From: Cercis canadensis | Taxonomy: Eukaryota; Streptophyta; Magnoliopsida; Fabales; Fabaceae | DNA: 64,000 bases | Reading direction: 5' to 3' | NCBI GenBank assembly: GCA_003255065.1 | Contig: QAOA01001442.1 | Coordinates: forward strand, 670,332 to 734,331 | Part shown: piece after piece, positions 36,899 through 49,484 of the stretch | How the letters are laid out: each line of letters opens with the position of its first letter | Numbering within the stretch: position 1 is the stretch's first letter | Made by a program: the position numbers and the translations under genes | The notes under the pieces: model-generated | What the model was told of the DNA's origin: nothing | Database searches by the model: none | What the model saw: only the letters and a program-made list of their open reading frames with translations

Positions 36899-38288
36899 TC
36901 ATGTGGTGAGACTAGAGAGGAATTCAGAGGTATCAACACTATTATTCTCTGTATTTTCTTCATTTACTTGAGGTTGAGGAGATGCAGCCGTCCTCTCTGC
37001 AGCCAAATTCAGTCGTAAAGGGCGGCCTTGAACCTCCTGTAAATATTATTACATTACATTACATTTGCAGCAAAGAAAGAGGTTAGAGTTGAGTTGGATG
37101 GAGATATCAAGATATGAATTTGAGAATTGTTCTTACCACACCGTTCATAGCATTTAACGCAGCCTCTATATGCTCAGCAGTTTCAAAAGAGACGAAGCCG
37201 AAACCTCGAGATCTTCCGGTGTCCCTCTCATAGATGACCTTGGCACTCAATAATCCTGGCTGGTCAGCAAAAGCATCTCGAAGACCCTGTGAAGTGAGTC
37301 CCCAACCAAGGTTTCCAGCATAGATCTTGTGAGGGCTGTCCACAAAGCCTCTGTAGTTGTCTCTTACTCTTGGCCCCATTACTAGCCTTTCACCTCCTCT
37401 CGGCACTTCTGGCAAGTTTACCTTCATACTCCTACCTCCAATTTGCTGTTTAACATCACATCACCATTAAACTAACTTTGCTTGTTTAGCAATGGCATCA
37501 GGTGGCTTCCATTTTTACTTACTGTAAGTGCTTATAGAAACAGCTTATTGTATGACAATTTTCAAAATTAAGTAACTAGTTATTGAAAATTCACTTATTT
37601 CAACAGTTTATCTCAAAAGCATAAATGTATTGAATTTTTTACGAGTTAAATGAGACTGACTTACAGAGCCATCAAACATTCGAATTGCTTCGTTAGCATC
37701 CTCAACACTCCCCATTGTAACAAATGCAAATCCTCTGCTTCTATCCGTAACGCGATCGTAGACGATCTGCAGAATTCAATCAAACAAATATACACAATCG
37801 AAAATTGGATTACTGTAAAATCCACAAACACTTATAATTCAAGAAAAACTTTTGAAGGGCAAAGAAGGAAATTTCCAAACCTCCACAGAAACCACATTCC
37901 CAGCCTCCCCAAAAACCTCTGCCAACTGGGACGAAGTCATAGAATAGGGCAAATTTCCCACATAGAGCCTCCCGGATTCGCTAGAATCTGATATCTTTTG
38001 CTCTTCTTCTTGTTCTGATTCTTCGAAGGGTTCTGCTTTTGGGTCTTCTTGTTGGGTGTCTTGAGCGACTTGGAAGCCATCGAAAGCAGCAGAAGCTAGG
38101 CGAAGATGATAAAGAGAGAGAGGAGCAGTGAGAGTGTTGTTGACAAGTTGGGATTTGAGGTTGAGGGGTTTGTGGGATATGGGTCTTTGTGGGAAGTTGC
38201 TGCTGGTGATTGAAATGGAAGAGGGAGTAAGGGACAAGTTATAGATTCTATTGCAGATGGAAGAGGAAGCGGTAGCTGTGGCAGCCAT
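36899..38288 (-). CDS. CP33: Chloroplast ribonucleoprotein CP33-like, two RRMs, 318 aa
   Basis: Nuclear-encoded plastid RNA-binding protein; cpRNPs bind and stabilise plastid mRNAs and affect editing and splicing (family knowledge). Exons in transcript order: 37881-38288, 37665-37766, 37137-37445, 36899-37036, all in frame. A Ser/Thr-rich transit-peptide-like N-terminus ([15 protein letters not shown]) is followed by an acidic stretch (ESEQEEEQ) typical of cpRNPs. RRM1 is at about 106-184 ([19 protein letters not shown]1 [10 protein letters not shown]). RRM2 is at about 209-288 ([19 protein letters not shown]1 [10 protein letters not shown]). The linker [11 protein letters not shown] fits CP33. 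The ATG at 38288 is chosen because the transit peptide starts there; an in-frame upstream stretch lacks ATG. Confidence 0.92.
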
Positions 38289-39107
38289 GGCGAGCGAGAC
38301 AAGAGACGAGGCTGACTCTATCACAGGTAAAATATTATTTAATTTGGTGAGGCATAGATTATCAGATAGAATGAATTACACGTTGAAGGAAATACAAGCA
38401 CGCAGTAGCAGTGCTGGACAGTTGAGGCTTTCCATTTGACAGACGAGAAGGATAAGGTTAGCTCGCTTTCGGATTTTTTTTTCTCTCTCTTCTCTTCCTA
38501 CTATTCTCTCTCCTATAATTGTCCGTTGCTGTTAAAAAGATAAAACAAAACTACCACCCTAATTCCCAATAAAAATTTGCCTTGAACAAAAAAAATGTTT
38601 GTCGCACGCTAACTAATTTCACATTCCAGTTGTTTTAATAAAATAATATTACTTACATACTAAATAATTTTTATATTAGTTCACACTCATTAACATGGTT
38701 AAATGCGTTGGAATTGCTCCTTGCGCAGCTTACAGTTTGCCCAAGTGGATAAAGTTAATAAAATTTTGACATTGCTGAGAATAGACTTTATAGATACAGA
38801 CCAACGCTTTATATTTCTAATAAAGATCACAGGCCAAAGTTCTATGATACATTTTTCCACAAAGTTAGAAATCCACAACACAACAACACGCTTAGTTCCA
38901 CAAAGTTAGAAATCCAGAACGCAACAACACGCTTACACATGATTAAAAGCACACATATAACTAGGGTTTACTGCTTTTTATTTTTAACACAAAGAAACAG
39001 ACGCATTATAGTCTACTGCATCAGGATATCAAGTCATTAGCATGTCTAACCATGCCAAGACAGGCCTGTGCAGAAAGACAGAGACACTACTATTACTATA
39101 GTTATAA
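38289..39107. other. CP33-like promoter and NF-YA downstream region
   Basis: Holds the 5' UTR and promoter of the CP33-like gene (CT-rich on the minus strand around 38450) and, farther on, the end of the NF-YA transcript. A short direct repeat of 'ttccacaaagttagaaatcca..aacacgctta' lies at 38856-38935. Confidence 0.5.
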
Positions 39108-39128
39108 TGAGCCAAGGATGATTTGCCT
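39108..39128 (-). promoter_or_regulatory. miR169 target site 1 in NF-YA 3' UTR
   Basis: The plus strand here reads (T)GAGCCAAGGATGATTTGCCT, nearly identical to the miR169 family, so the minus-strand mRNA is its complement and a target. Compared with miR169d-type sequence I see one internal difference (T for C) plus the 3' end. It lies about 175 nt after the NF-YA stop, the usual place for this site. Confidence 0.88.
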
Positions 39129-39140
39129 TTAGGATAAGAT

Positions 39141-39161
39141 TGAGCCAAGAATGATTTGCCT
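39141..39161 (-). promoter_or_regulatory. miR169 target site 2 in NF-YA 3' UTR
   Basis: The plus strand reads (T)GAGCCAAGAATGATTTGCCT, a second miR169-like match starting 33 bp from the first, with one more change (A for G at the seed-distal centre). It is nearer the stop codon. The two sites look like a 33-bp tandem duplication. Confidence 0.8.
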
Positions 39162-39302
39162 TCAAACCAGATGTTGGGGCAAGCCTCCACAACGAAACTT
39201 GTCACAGTATCACATGAAACTGGAACAATGCTTCTCCATCTGGTCACAGCAAGGATGGGGTTTGGCACAACATTGTACCAAGCCCACTTGTTCCCTTGCC
39301 AA

Positions 39303-42300
39303 TCAAACGTTAAGGTTGCAGCAATTACCTCCTGCTGCAACCCATTTTGTGGGCATAACGATACCACGCCCACTATCTAACATGTCTGCCAGAGAGTGCA
39401 CAGCTGATCCAAGATGATTGACTGTAAAGCTATGAAGACCTCCCCTTGAATACATGCTGCTAGTCACCTCTGACCCTGAAATATTTGGACTGCTGCCATT
39501 GGTTTCCTTTGGTGAATTCAAAGTTCCACCTTCAGATTGCAGCACTTCAGAACTCTGAGAACCGCAGGACTGCAGTTGTCCTTCACTTCTATCCACTTCG
39601 CTTCCACTTTTACCATTTCCATTGTTCAAATTCCTTGTCCTTGTGTTCAAGAAACGACCACCACATCCTCTTGGTCGACGCATCGCATGGAGATGGCGTG
39701 ATTCATGCATATAGGGCTGTAAGACAAACACAAAAGCTGAATATTTAGTATATCTCAATTTATAAAAGAGGCACATTATCTCGTAATTGATCATCATATT
39801 TGTTTCTGCTTGAAACGAATACACACAGCTAACAAATTAAGTGCTCTTCCCCAGTGTGTCTTGTCTTGGTATAGAAAAACACATTACCCTGCACCCTAAC
39901 AATGATAATATACCACTTTCTATGTAAATTTGGTCAGACCATCCTACCACAACTACATTGTTTTCAGGTCACATTATATGCATTTGTTTAAAGAAGACAA
40001 AAATTTGGGATACCCATATAAGTAATCATACCTTGCGACGTTTTGTCATTTTATTCTCCAGTACAGCCTTTGCACGCGATTGCCGACGTCTGATGATTCC
40101 ATGGTACTGCTTAGCATTTACATAAATTGGTCCATCATCGGATGTCAAGTTAAGTGGCAGCATTATCCGGCCCTAAATCATTACAGATGGATAGGTACAT
40201 GAATCAGTAAATAGTGGAAGATTGAAGAATATACAGGAAATCGTTATATCTGATTACAGAGCCATATGTAATTCAATTGCTTCAGAAATGTAGTTAATGT
40301 TAAAAATTAAAGCACTCCTTTCTTACATGTTTCAAGTGGTTTCTTTCTCTTTCTCTACAATATAAACTTATTCATCTTGCCATATGTCACAAATTTATTA
40401 CCAGAATCTTAGCAGCCTCTGTGCAAATGCATGGCAAGATAAACATGTACACCATGTGTGCAGAGACACCCACAGTAATATCATATATCACAACCAATTT
40501 GATTATATTTTACAGGTTACCATAAGACTTATGAGAAAATTGGAAAGATTGTTTTAAATTAGTTTCTGGATTTCTTATATATGTGTACAAAATAAATTTC
40601 CCATGTAAACATGTTAAAAGCTTTCTGAAGTAAAGACGAACCGAAACTTGAGCTCCATAAGTTGAGAAGAGCCCATAAAATTGATCCATAGAAGGATATT
40701 TTGCACAGATCTACAAAGAAAAAGATACAAAAAAAAAATAAAAAATAAGGAAATTTTGTCCAGAAATAAAATTATAAAGCAACAATGAGTATGAGGTCAT
40801 TTTACGAGAAACTTTACCATAGGCTGACTGAAGCCTAGCTCAGAACGAGCGCGAGAATCGGGAATTGATGATTGCAGGGATATGGCTGTCTGAGGTTTTT
40901 GTGCATCACCTGACATTTTACAATCATCTGAAGAAGAAATATGTGAACGGTAAACCACAGGTAAGTTGAAGTGTCAAGTGTTACAAGAATTTATTTAAAA
41001 TTTTCTTTTCTTAAAAAAAGCTTTTCTCTGACATAAATTTAATCGAATTTTAGATTTAAACCGTAAACCTGAAATCATTAAGAAAGGTTAAAATCCAAGT
41101 GTGTTTTTAGGCAGAGGATGGAAATAAGAGGATACTCTCATTTTATCTGCTGAAGAAAAACTAATAGAACGAACTTGGTTACCATCCTCATGGAAAATTT
41201 GGAAGTCAGTAACAGTGGGGGGCAGGGGGGATTCATTCTTTAAGCATCAGCTTCATCCAAAATAGGACATTATCTGAAGATATAAGTTCAATTTTCGCTC
41301 TCTCTCTTTGATGTGTGTGTATGTAAAAGCCTTGAGTGAATGAATCATATTGATGAGGGATAACTCCTTAAGAACTTCAACTGCTAGCATCTTACATCTG
41401 TAACTAACAGAGATAAACTGTCAATATCTGACAAATTAATTTCACCTAATGTTCTGCAATTGTTAAATAACAACATAGTTATTCGATTGGCCTTGAAAGG
41501 TATTTCCTGGAAGGCAGAGGAGATTTTCTAAAGATTACCTTTTCCACCTTTGACTGTTATTACTAAATCCATTGACTTAAGCAAAACTTTCTCCCAAAGT
41601 ATATTAGCCATAGATTATCATGATATGGCGAAACACAAGTCCCCGTGGAAGAACGTTTCCTCAAAATCTCAAAAATCAATCATCTTTTAGTATTGCAACG
41701 CTCTCCTCTGCAATATTCTAAAAAATTTCAACAAAGGTGTTCTTTCTTTGGATTACAATTTCCCAAGAAATCAGTAACCACAGCATAATTTCAGTCTGAT
41801 ATTAGTAAATCAACATGCTTGAAAGACTAATTTTCAAGTCTTCAGATCTTTCATGATCATATCCCATTTCAACAATAATTTATGGAGTGAATCTTTTCTG
41901 GCACAAGGTTTGCAGGCAGTGCAGGAAATGTAGAAAATTATCACTTGGAGAAGCTTCTTCTCTATCCTATTCTTCATCTTCCAACCACTCTACAACTAGT
42001 TTCTGTTAAGAAATTATTGCAAATTTTTGCATTGTACGCCTTTTTTACAATTGTACATATATCTCGAATTAGTGACTCAGTGATTCATCTATAACATTTT
42101 CTATTCTACAATAGATGTTTCTTTATCATAGGTACCTCATATAATATCCATCTCCAAAAATTTTATGGCAAAAAGATGGACAGGACTTAATTCTGTGCTG
42201 TCTTTGTGTTATAGTGACAACGCTTTTGAAGAATTCAATATTGGTATAAAATTGAGTGGATAACTATATAACTATAGTATATCCATGGATGGTTCCAATA

Positions 42301-42591
42301 TCATATTAGAAGGAGGTGTTTACCTGGAAAGATAGTGAACTGAGTTGTATGTCCTTTATCAAACAGTTGTTCAGCTCCTCTACCTGCTGGCTTAGTGGGA
42401 GTGGCAGCAAGTTGGTCTACATAGTTGGGAGGCTCCAATGAGAAAGTCTTGATTGGGGCACAAGACTCCCCATAAATTGATTGAGATCCAAAGGCATTCC
42501 ACCAGGGGGCTGAAGATACAGATGACAACTGTCCCACAGAATTTTGGACAATTCCTTCATGTTCTTTGAAACAAAAAGTTTGCATAGCCAT
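39303..42591 (-). CDS. NF-YA (CCAAT-box binding, HAP2-type) transcription factor, 333 aa
   Basis: A-subunit of the NF-Y trimer that binds CCAAT boxes; plant members control drought response, root and nodule development (family knowledge). Coding exons in transcript order: 42324-42591, 40818-40927, 40642-40710, 40032-40172, 39303-39716, all in frame. The N-terminal block [17 protein letters not shown] is common in plant NF-YA. The NF-YB/C interaction helix is at about 166-190 ([20 protein letters not shown]). The DNA-binding part is at about 195-220 ([20 protein letters not shown]). The protein resembles the NF-YA2/NF-YA10 group. The start is the first ATG of the first coding exon, following an acceptor at about 42600; a non-coding exon lies upstream. 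Two miR169 sites follow the stop. Confidence 0.92.
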
Positions 42592-43128
42592 ATAGAACCT
42601 CCAAAAGGAAGATTTAGAAGTTTATTTCGTTTGTGTAAACAAGTTCCTGTAATCAAATATTTAAAAGTAATTAGCAGAGTACATATACTCATCTTATAAC
42701 ACAAGTGAAAAAATAAGGCCGAGGAGCAGAAACAATTGTTAAATTTTCAGAAAAAGAAGAGGGAAATTTGCACAAAAATCAGTTCTACCTCAATTTTATA
42801 TATCCAGTCTTCAACAAAGCGTCAGTAAGAGGAGCTGAATTGAAAAGAACAAAAAATACATCGGAAGAGGAACTCAATTCTCATATCTTCTTATTAATGT
42901 ATAAATGAAGAGAATAACTACTCTAGAAAACCAAAAAAAACAAAAAATCAGAACTTGAAAAATGGAACTTAAAGTGAAAATAAGAAAATCAAAATCAAGA
43001 TAGACACAAGCCAACAATTTCAATAGAAAAATACGAACAGTGCACCAGAAATGAGCAAAAAGTACAAAACCCAAATACAAAATCCAAGTATCACGTCAGC
43101 AGAGACCAAAAATCACACTAGAGGAATA

Positions 43129-43380
43129 TCAATAGACTGAGTCCATAAGAGCCTCCAAAGAAGAAGAAGAAGCGAATATTCGTAAGCAAAGAAAGAGAGA
43201 GCACAGCACGCACATGTGAGTCTTAGAAGCAGAGGAGGGAGTAGCAGCATCGAATTCAACGTAGAAGCAGAGAAACCCCATTAGGTTGGAACCATGTCGG
43301 TGCAATTTGAAGCAAAACACACACACACACACACAAAGAGAGAGAAGAGAGGGAAGAGTGTGAGGAGTGAGGAAGATGGG
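43129..43380 (-). promoter_or_regulatory. NF-YA 5' leader exon with uORF
   Basis: CT-rich minus-strand sequence, separated from the coding exon by about 0.6 kb, is the expected non-coding first exon of NF-YA. It contains an ATG-started frame of 50 codons (43281 to 43129, MGFLCFYVEFDAATPSSASK...). Plant NF-YA leaders are known to carry uORFs and an alternatively spliced leader intron (Medicago MtHAP2-1). A candidate donor (T|gtgcgt near 43212) would cut the uORF, so retention or removal could matter. The transcript start is not determined. Confidence 0.45.
43317..43334. repeat. (AC)n microsatellite
   Basis: About nine AC units in the NF-YA leader region. A T-run of about 40 bases lies further upstream at 43526-43562. 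Confidence 0.8.
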
Positions 43381-43521
43381 CGATGAACGCACCAGTGCAA
43401 TGGAACTACACGCCGAACCACCAATGAGCGTTGGCTTTCATGCAAGAACCTTTAGTACTATGTGCAGGGAGGGACCCCTATTTATTTATTTATTTATAAA
43501 ATATAATTACTCACATCTCTT

Positions 43522-43562
<41 letters not shown>

Positions 43563-46500
43563 CTTTTTTTGCCATACTCTCTCTTTCTCTATCAAAATTT
43601 ATTTAAATAACCCAGAATTTAGCACTCGTTTTTTCTTTTAATCCTTTTCCATCTCTTTTGTTTAAACTTTAAAGTTTCCAACTTTTCAAAATTAAAATAA
43701 GGAAGATGCCAGAAATTGCTGTGGGGGAAGGTGGCCAAGCAAAATGCAATTTTTTATGAGCCTGCCATCCATTTGTGGTAATGTCTTAATAACTGTTTCC
43801 ATATTCTATAATTTCACTCTAATGTAATGTAAGTGGGTTCCTGCTAAGTAAGTTTAGATATTTTTAAGAAAGTGGTCCTACAAAATTCAACACAATTGTT
43901 TTTATTTATGATGGGTTCGCTTGGCCCATCGACTCATGAGAGGTGGGTAAGAAAACTGTAGTTTTCTTTTTTATCTTCCTATACAAGCTTTATGATTTCC
44001 CTTTTAAAAAAATGTTGATTCATAAGAGAAATCACTAAAATATTTGGTTTTCATCTCTCAAGTCTCAACCCTTTGAAACTTCAAAATTGACACAACCAAT
44101 TAAGTTAGCTATCACTTTCATTTTAAGTTTCAGCTAAATTAGCGGTGCATGCATGTAAGAAGCCATAGGCTATGAATTCAAATCTTGGATAAAGTTTTTT
44201 TTTTTTTTTTCTTTCTTTCTATATCACCCCTTTTTTTAATTAATGGACTTCCTTGTTTTCAATATATATATAATCAAATATCAAAAGGAAGGTGGGCTGT
44301 AAATAAAATAGAATTACATGAATAATTACAGTGAGTTTCCTTCATACCAATTCTTACTTTCCCTATATATCATTTATATTTATATGTACAGTAAAAGTGT
44401 CACAATTAGCTTAACTGCCATTGGAGAATATGGATACCTATTGTTATAGCAGTAACTAAGTTGTGAGCCCTAACAGAAAACTGTGATCAGTAGAGTAGAG
44501 TTGTTATCATTCATATATAGCTTTCCTTCATAGTCACTAATATTTCATTATTAAGTTGAAAGTTCCACAAGTACATCCAAATTTATTTGCAAAAGGTAGA
44601 TTAGAGAGTGAATTTGATTTAATTTATGAAGCATTGTGGCCAGTGCTTACTAGTTAAACTAGTTATGTCGATCGCATTCATCATTCTAGTTGTCGGTAGT
44701 AATTAATTAAACAGTACCACTTAATTAAGAAGTCAATATTTAGCTCTTTTTTTCATATATGGTTTTATGCAGATTCTGCCTTCACGCTACGAGTATGGGA
44801 TAATAATTCCTTTTCACATTTGGTGTTGAAATTTTTAACACCAAATTGGTAACTAATAATGTGCCTCTCTATTGTTTGCTTAGCACTACAAGGAGCTGCT
44901 TTGTGACACCATCACTCTTTTTTCCCTTTATATTGCTTTTTCATTAACTAAAAAGAAAGAAGAAACAGAAAGTTAGGGACAAAAAAAATAATATAGACAG
45001 ATAGAGGAAGGACCACAATAATATGAATGTGTTCTTAGGCTGCACAGTCATTGTCTTGGTTGGTTGGTTTCAAGGTTGGCTTAGCAGAGACTGTTCCTTT
45101 TGTGTTGTTATTGTTGTTAATTAATTAATTATTTTATTTATTTTGGGGATTACTCGTACTTTGATAAGCATGGATCTTTCTTTTTCTCTCAATAACGTGT
45201 TCTTTTCTTTATTTATTTTTTGTTTTTGATTGCTGCATGAGATAAGTATGAACTTGGAACTGTACAGCTAATCAAGTTGAAAAACAAAATAAATCTTAAA
45301 ACTAAGTAATTTGGTGTGCACTTGTGTAGACTCATGGTTCAGATGTCAAACATAAATTGGAGGTATTGACTTGTTCTACATATGTTTTCTTGCCTGTTTC
45401 TTTTCTATTATGAAAGGCCATTAATTTTAATCTCAGAAGATTTTAGGAAGAACAGAATCCTGGGCTCCCCTAAGAAAACAACACTTACTGTTAATTAGAA
45501 TTTTTAACTCTAATAATTTCTAGATTAATCCATAATTTGTCATAGTTAGCTAGGTCCATTGATTTACCCATTTATAAGCCATCATTTCCATCTTTTGTCC
45601 CATCTACACAAACATATATAGGGTAGGTAAAGCTTTGGATTGAATGAAACCATGATATATACAAGAGATGAGACAAGCTAGCTTGTCCTTGCTGTTGAGC
45701 TATCAGCTATAGGCTATATAGGCTATAGTTATGTGGAAAATTCAAGAAAACCATAAAAACCTTTTTACCCATTTTTCTCTACGTCCAAGTTGCCTGCCTC
45801 GCCTATATATAATATATCATTAACATACAAACAGTAGCTAAGCAATTGTTCTAAGTTTCCACTAGAAAATAATTCATGATGTGAATGAGAATAAACTCTT
45901 AATAACCTTGTTATAGGCCTCGCATCAAATCTTTACGTATATGGCTAACCCTAATTGCAATCTCAGCCGTCCAAATTATCATCTCTTTTTCCTTTTTAAT
46001 TAAGTCATAAAAAAAATAAGTGATTTTCTTAAGCTACTTCAATTCAATGTCCTTTGAAAAAAATTAAACATGTATATATATACTAAATCACTTTGATAAT
46101 GAAACATTTTGTGAACCACGTAGTCATTGTCGTCCAATGATGTGAGAGGGAATAATTTGGAAGGCCTCAGCACTGGTGTCTATTATTTTAAGCTCTCAAT
46201 TCAAAAGGGCAAAATAGTGATTAACAGAAAGTCAATGGTTTAGTTGAATAAACTTTGACCATCATATTTCTCTTTTCAAATAATTAATGAGCATTAATTA
46301 GTGTATATGAATTGAAATTACGAAACACCACTGACTATAATTACAAAATGTTGATTTTCATATGTTTTCTATAAATTTAAACTTTGGTGATTATTATATA
46401 ATAATTTAGTTTATTTATAACGTTAGAGTAGCAATTAACACAAATACACATAGCACAACTGATTCAAAAATCTTCTAAAAAGATTAAGGTGCCAAATTTA

Positions 46501-47219
46501 AATCATCATACTTATAAAAAAAATCATATATTCCTATATCTCCAGTTAGTTAATTTTGCTTTATTTATCTAAGTAAAAAAAAAAATAACAATTATTGACT
46601 AAAAAATTAAATACATGGCCAAATTGCTTTCTTGGAATAGTATCATATCCAATCTAAGTAGCTATCTAATATAAATTATTGAATCCACAAGATATTAATT
46701 AAGTGAATAATTAGACATAAATCCTTTTTTTTTTTAGCTCACTTCTTTGGAAAAAGTTATCTCTCGGTGGTTAATTACTGTTATATATATTTCATTTTGA
46801 GTTTATTATATTGCTTTAAACGGTATAATTCCTTTTTCTTGGTATTTATAACTCTCTTTCTAGCTATAGTTTTCGAAGGTAAAATCATGCCCCTGTTACT
46901 TTCCTTTCACTTGTCATTTGTCAATATTTTTCCTTTAAACTTTTACCGAACATGTAACTTCCATCGAGGTAGTGAAAAAGAGACAGTAAAAAGTAAAAGA
47001 ACCAAAGAGAGACAAAGCCACAACTAACATAACATGAAGATGAAATTAAATCCAATAATTTAACCCTACTGGACTGGTAAACAACACATTCTAAAAGTCC
47101 AATCTTGCCATGACCTTAACCTCACATAATGTTACCCATTCTGGTTATAGTTATAGAAAGTCTTAACAAACTCCTTCATTATAACCTTAAATTAGGTATT
47201 CTTTTCTCTTCCATCATTC

Positions 47220-47646
47220 AAAAACTCTTGGCATGTTGCAGCTTCTAAAATATAGTACGAGGTTTGGTTTAGAATGGGTACCCATTATATACACAATCAC
47301 TCCCTCTTCTTTAAGGAACCTCATAGAGAGACCCTTCACAACAAAAGGCCTTTAAGTGTTAAGGTTGATTTATATATATATATATATTAATAAGGTATTT
47401 AAGGAAATGAAAGGGTTTTGTTGATTTGCAAAGAGTCTTNAAAAACTCTTGGCATGTTGCAGCTTCTAAAATATAGTACGTGGTTTGGTTTAGAATGGGT
47501 ACCCATTATATACACAATCACTCCCTCTTCTTTAAGGAACCTCATAGAGAGACCCTGCCTTTAAGTGTTAAGGTTGATTTATATATATATATATATTAAT
47601 TAGGTATTTAAGGAAATGAAAGGGTTTTGTTGATTTGCAAAGAGTG
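47220..47646. other. Assembly overlap around single N at 47440
   Basis: 47220-47439 is repeated at 47441-47646 ('aaaaactcttggcatgttgc' onward), with one small deletion and a few substitutions in the second copy. The lone N marks the joint. Confidence 0.85.
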
Positions 47647-49484
47647 TTATGGGGTGTCACTTGTGCCGCGTGGAGAGGGAAAAGCACAAGGGCCATCCAA
47701 GTGGAATTCTAGCGTAAGGGCACGTAGAAAAAAGAGGTGGGTGTTTGTATTTTGGCTGTTAGATTTGCAATCCACATCAGATTATATCTTTTTGCACTTG
47801 TTAAAGATTAGCAAACACTAACGAGCACCATTGGGTTGTGGATATCGCAAGAGGCCTTTTCCTTTGCTTTTTGTATTAAAATAACAAAACAAAAGCATGT
47901 TATTGTGGTCGAGATATTGACCTCCATTCCTAAAAAGTTGGCTTGCATCACCCCCTTTGCCTATGGCTTCAAGTGGACATGATCAAATTTTTGTTTCTTT
48001 GTTTAGTACTATATATATATATATATGTACATCATTCATTTGTTTCATTAATTTGGATATTTCCTCAAATAGTACATTTGCAACATAAAAATCATCTCAA
48101 CTTAGCTATAACTACTACTGTCCCTCACATTATTTTGATGTTAAACTTTATAGCATTGTAGTATTTAATTTGATGTTCACTCTGGCTCATTAGTCAACTC
48201 CCCCCTAGTTAGTGCAGGTAAAACTCATGAGTTTAATTATTAATCCTAGCTATCTAATACATTGTTGGCATTAATATTGCAGCTGCATCATCAGGTAATG
48301 CTAATATGGTGATCAAAGTGGCAAAACGCAATTGAAGGATTCAGCAGTTGGCATTTCCACAAGTTAAGTAATCCTTTTAGAATTGGCCTGCGTGCAATAC
48401 TTGTTTACTACTTAGTACAACAACCCTTGAGTGCTTGGGAAAATTTAGTGGAACACATATGACTAAGTCCTCTGAACTGGTTTTTTTAAAAAGAAGAGAA
48501 TTGGCCATCAAAACTGACTTACTTTTCTTCTAAAGTTTGCTTACTCTTTGCCTCTCATCCAAATTATATACTCATTTTAAATTACATTTATTTCTATGCA
48601 TACAAATTTGTGTTGTCTATGTCTCCTATCAAACGTAGACAAAATTATTCTTGTGTTCTTGCGTAGTTTGCATCCATCAATGTGTCATACTAAGTTTTCA
48701 ACGTTGTCTCCTTCCTTTAGTCTAATCTATCTTAATAGCAGTTTTTTTTTGCTGGAATCTTAAATTAATAGTTTCGTAATTCATTTATTGCACTATTACT
48801 TAGTATATCCAACATTGTCTTCTTCTCTGTGGTCTATTCACTTGTAATAGTTTAAAAAATATAACATACAGTAATCTGATATGAAAATGAATGTGAACGC
48901 ATAACTTACGTCTAACTTGAAGTGGAGTTGTTCAATCCGAAAAGAAATTGCGATTGTGACTATGACAATTCTGTCATGTATATAAAAAGAGAGTCCAACC
49001 CCGTTGCTGTTCAAAAACAAAAAAGAGAGTTCAGAAATTTAGATAACCTCATTTTCTTTTATAAACACGCGTGGAATTGAATCTAAAACTTTCATCTTTA
49101 TTACCACCTTATAATTATCCGTTTCTTAATTAGTCGAGCTGTAGCATACTCAAGTTTTGATCATAATTCCTTGTATAATATAAGAGCATAGTGGGTTTGG
49201 GTGTGAAGATGAGCTGCAACTGCAACATGGAGTGTTTTTGGATAGGTCTTATGCTCGAATTACGGAACAACAAAAAAACGAAGTCGATTTTAGACAAATT
49301 TACAAGTGGAAGCCCCTGAAGTGGGTCGGTAGCAGCAGAAACAGATTCAACGTATAAACATATTAGGGTTAGGGATAGAGTTTGGATTAATTGGTCTAAG
49401 AGCAAGGTGGAGTAATTAGACAGGGCAGTATACTTTGATCTTACTTAAAAACAAAAGGGAATTTTACAAATAGATATATAGTGA

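Noticed and set aside
43129-43392. An 87-codon minus-strand frame upstream of NF-YA as a protein gene
   Set aside because: No ATG at its beginning, and it lies in the expected non-coding first exon; only the internal 50-codon uORF is kept.
45625-45650. 'tttggattgaatgaaacc', resembling the start of miR159
   Set aside because: Similarity ends after about 11 bases and no precursor fold is evident.
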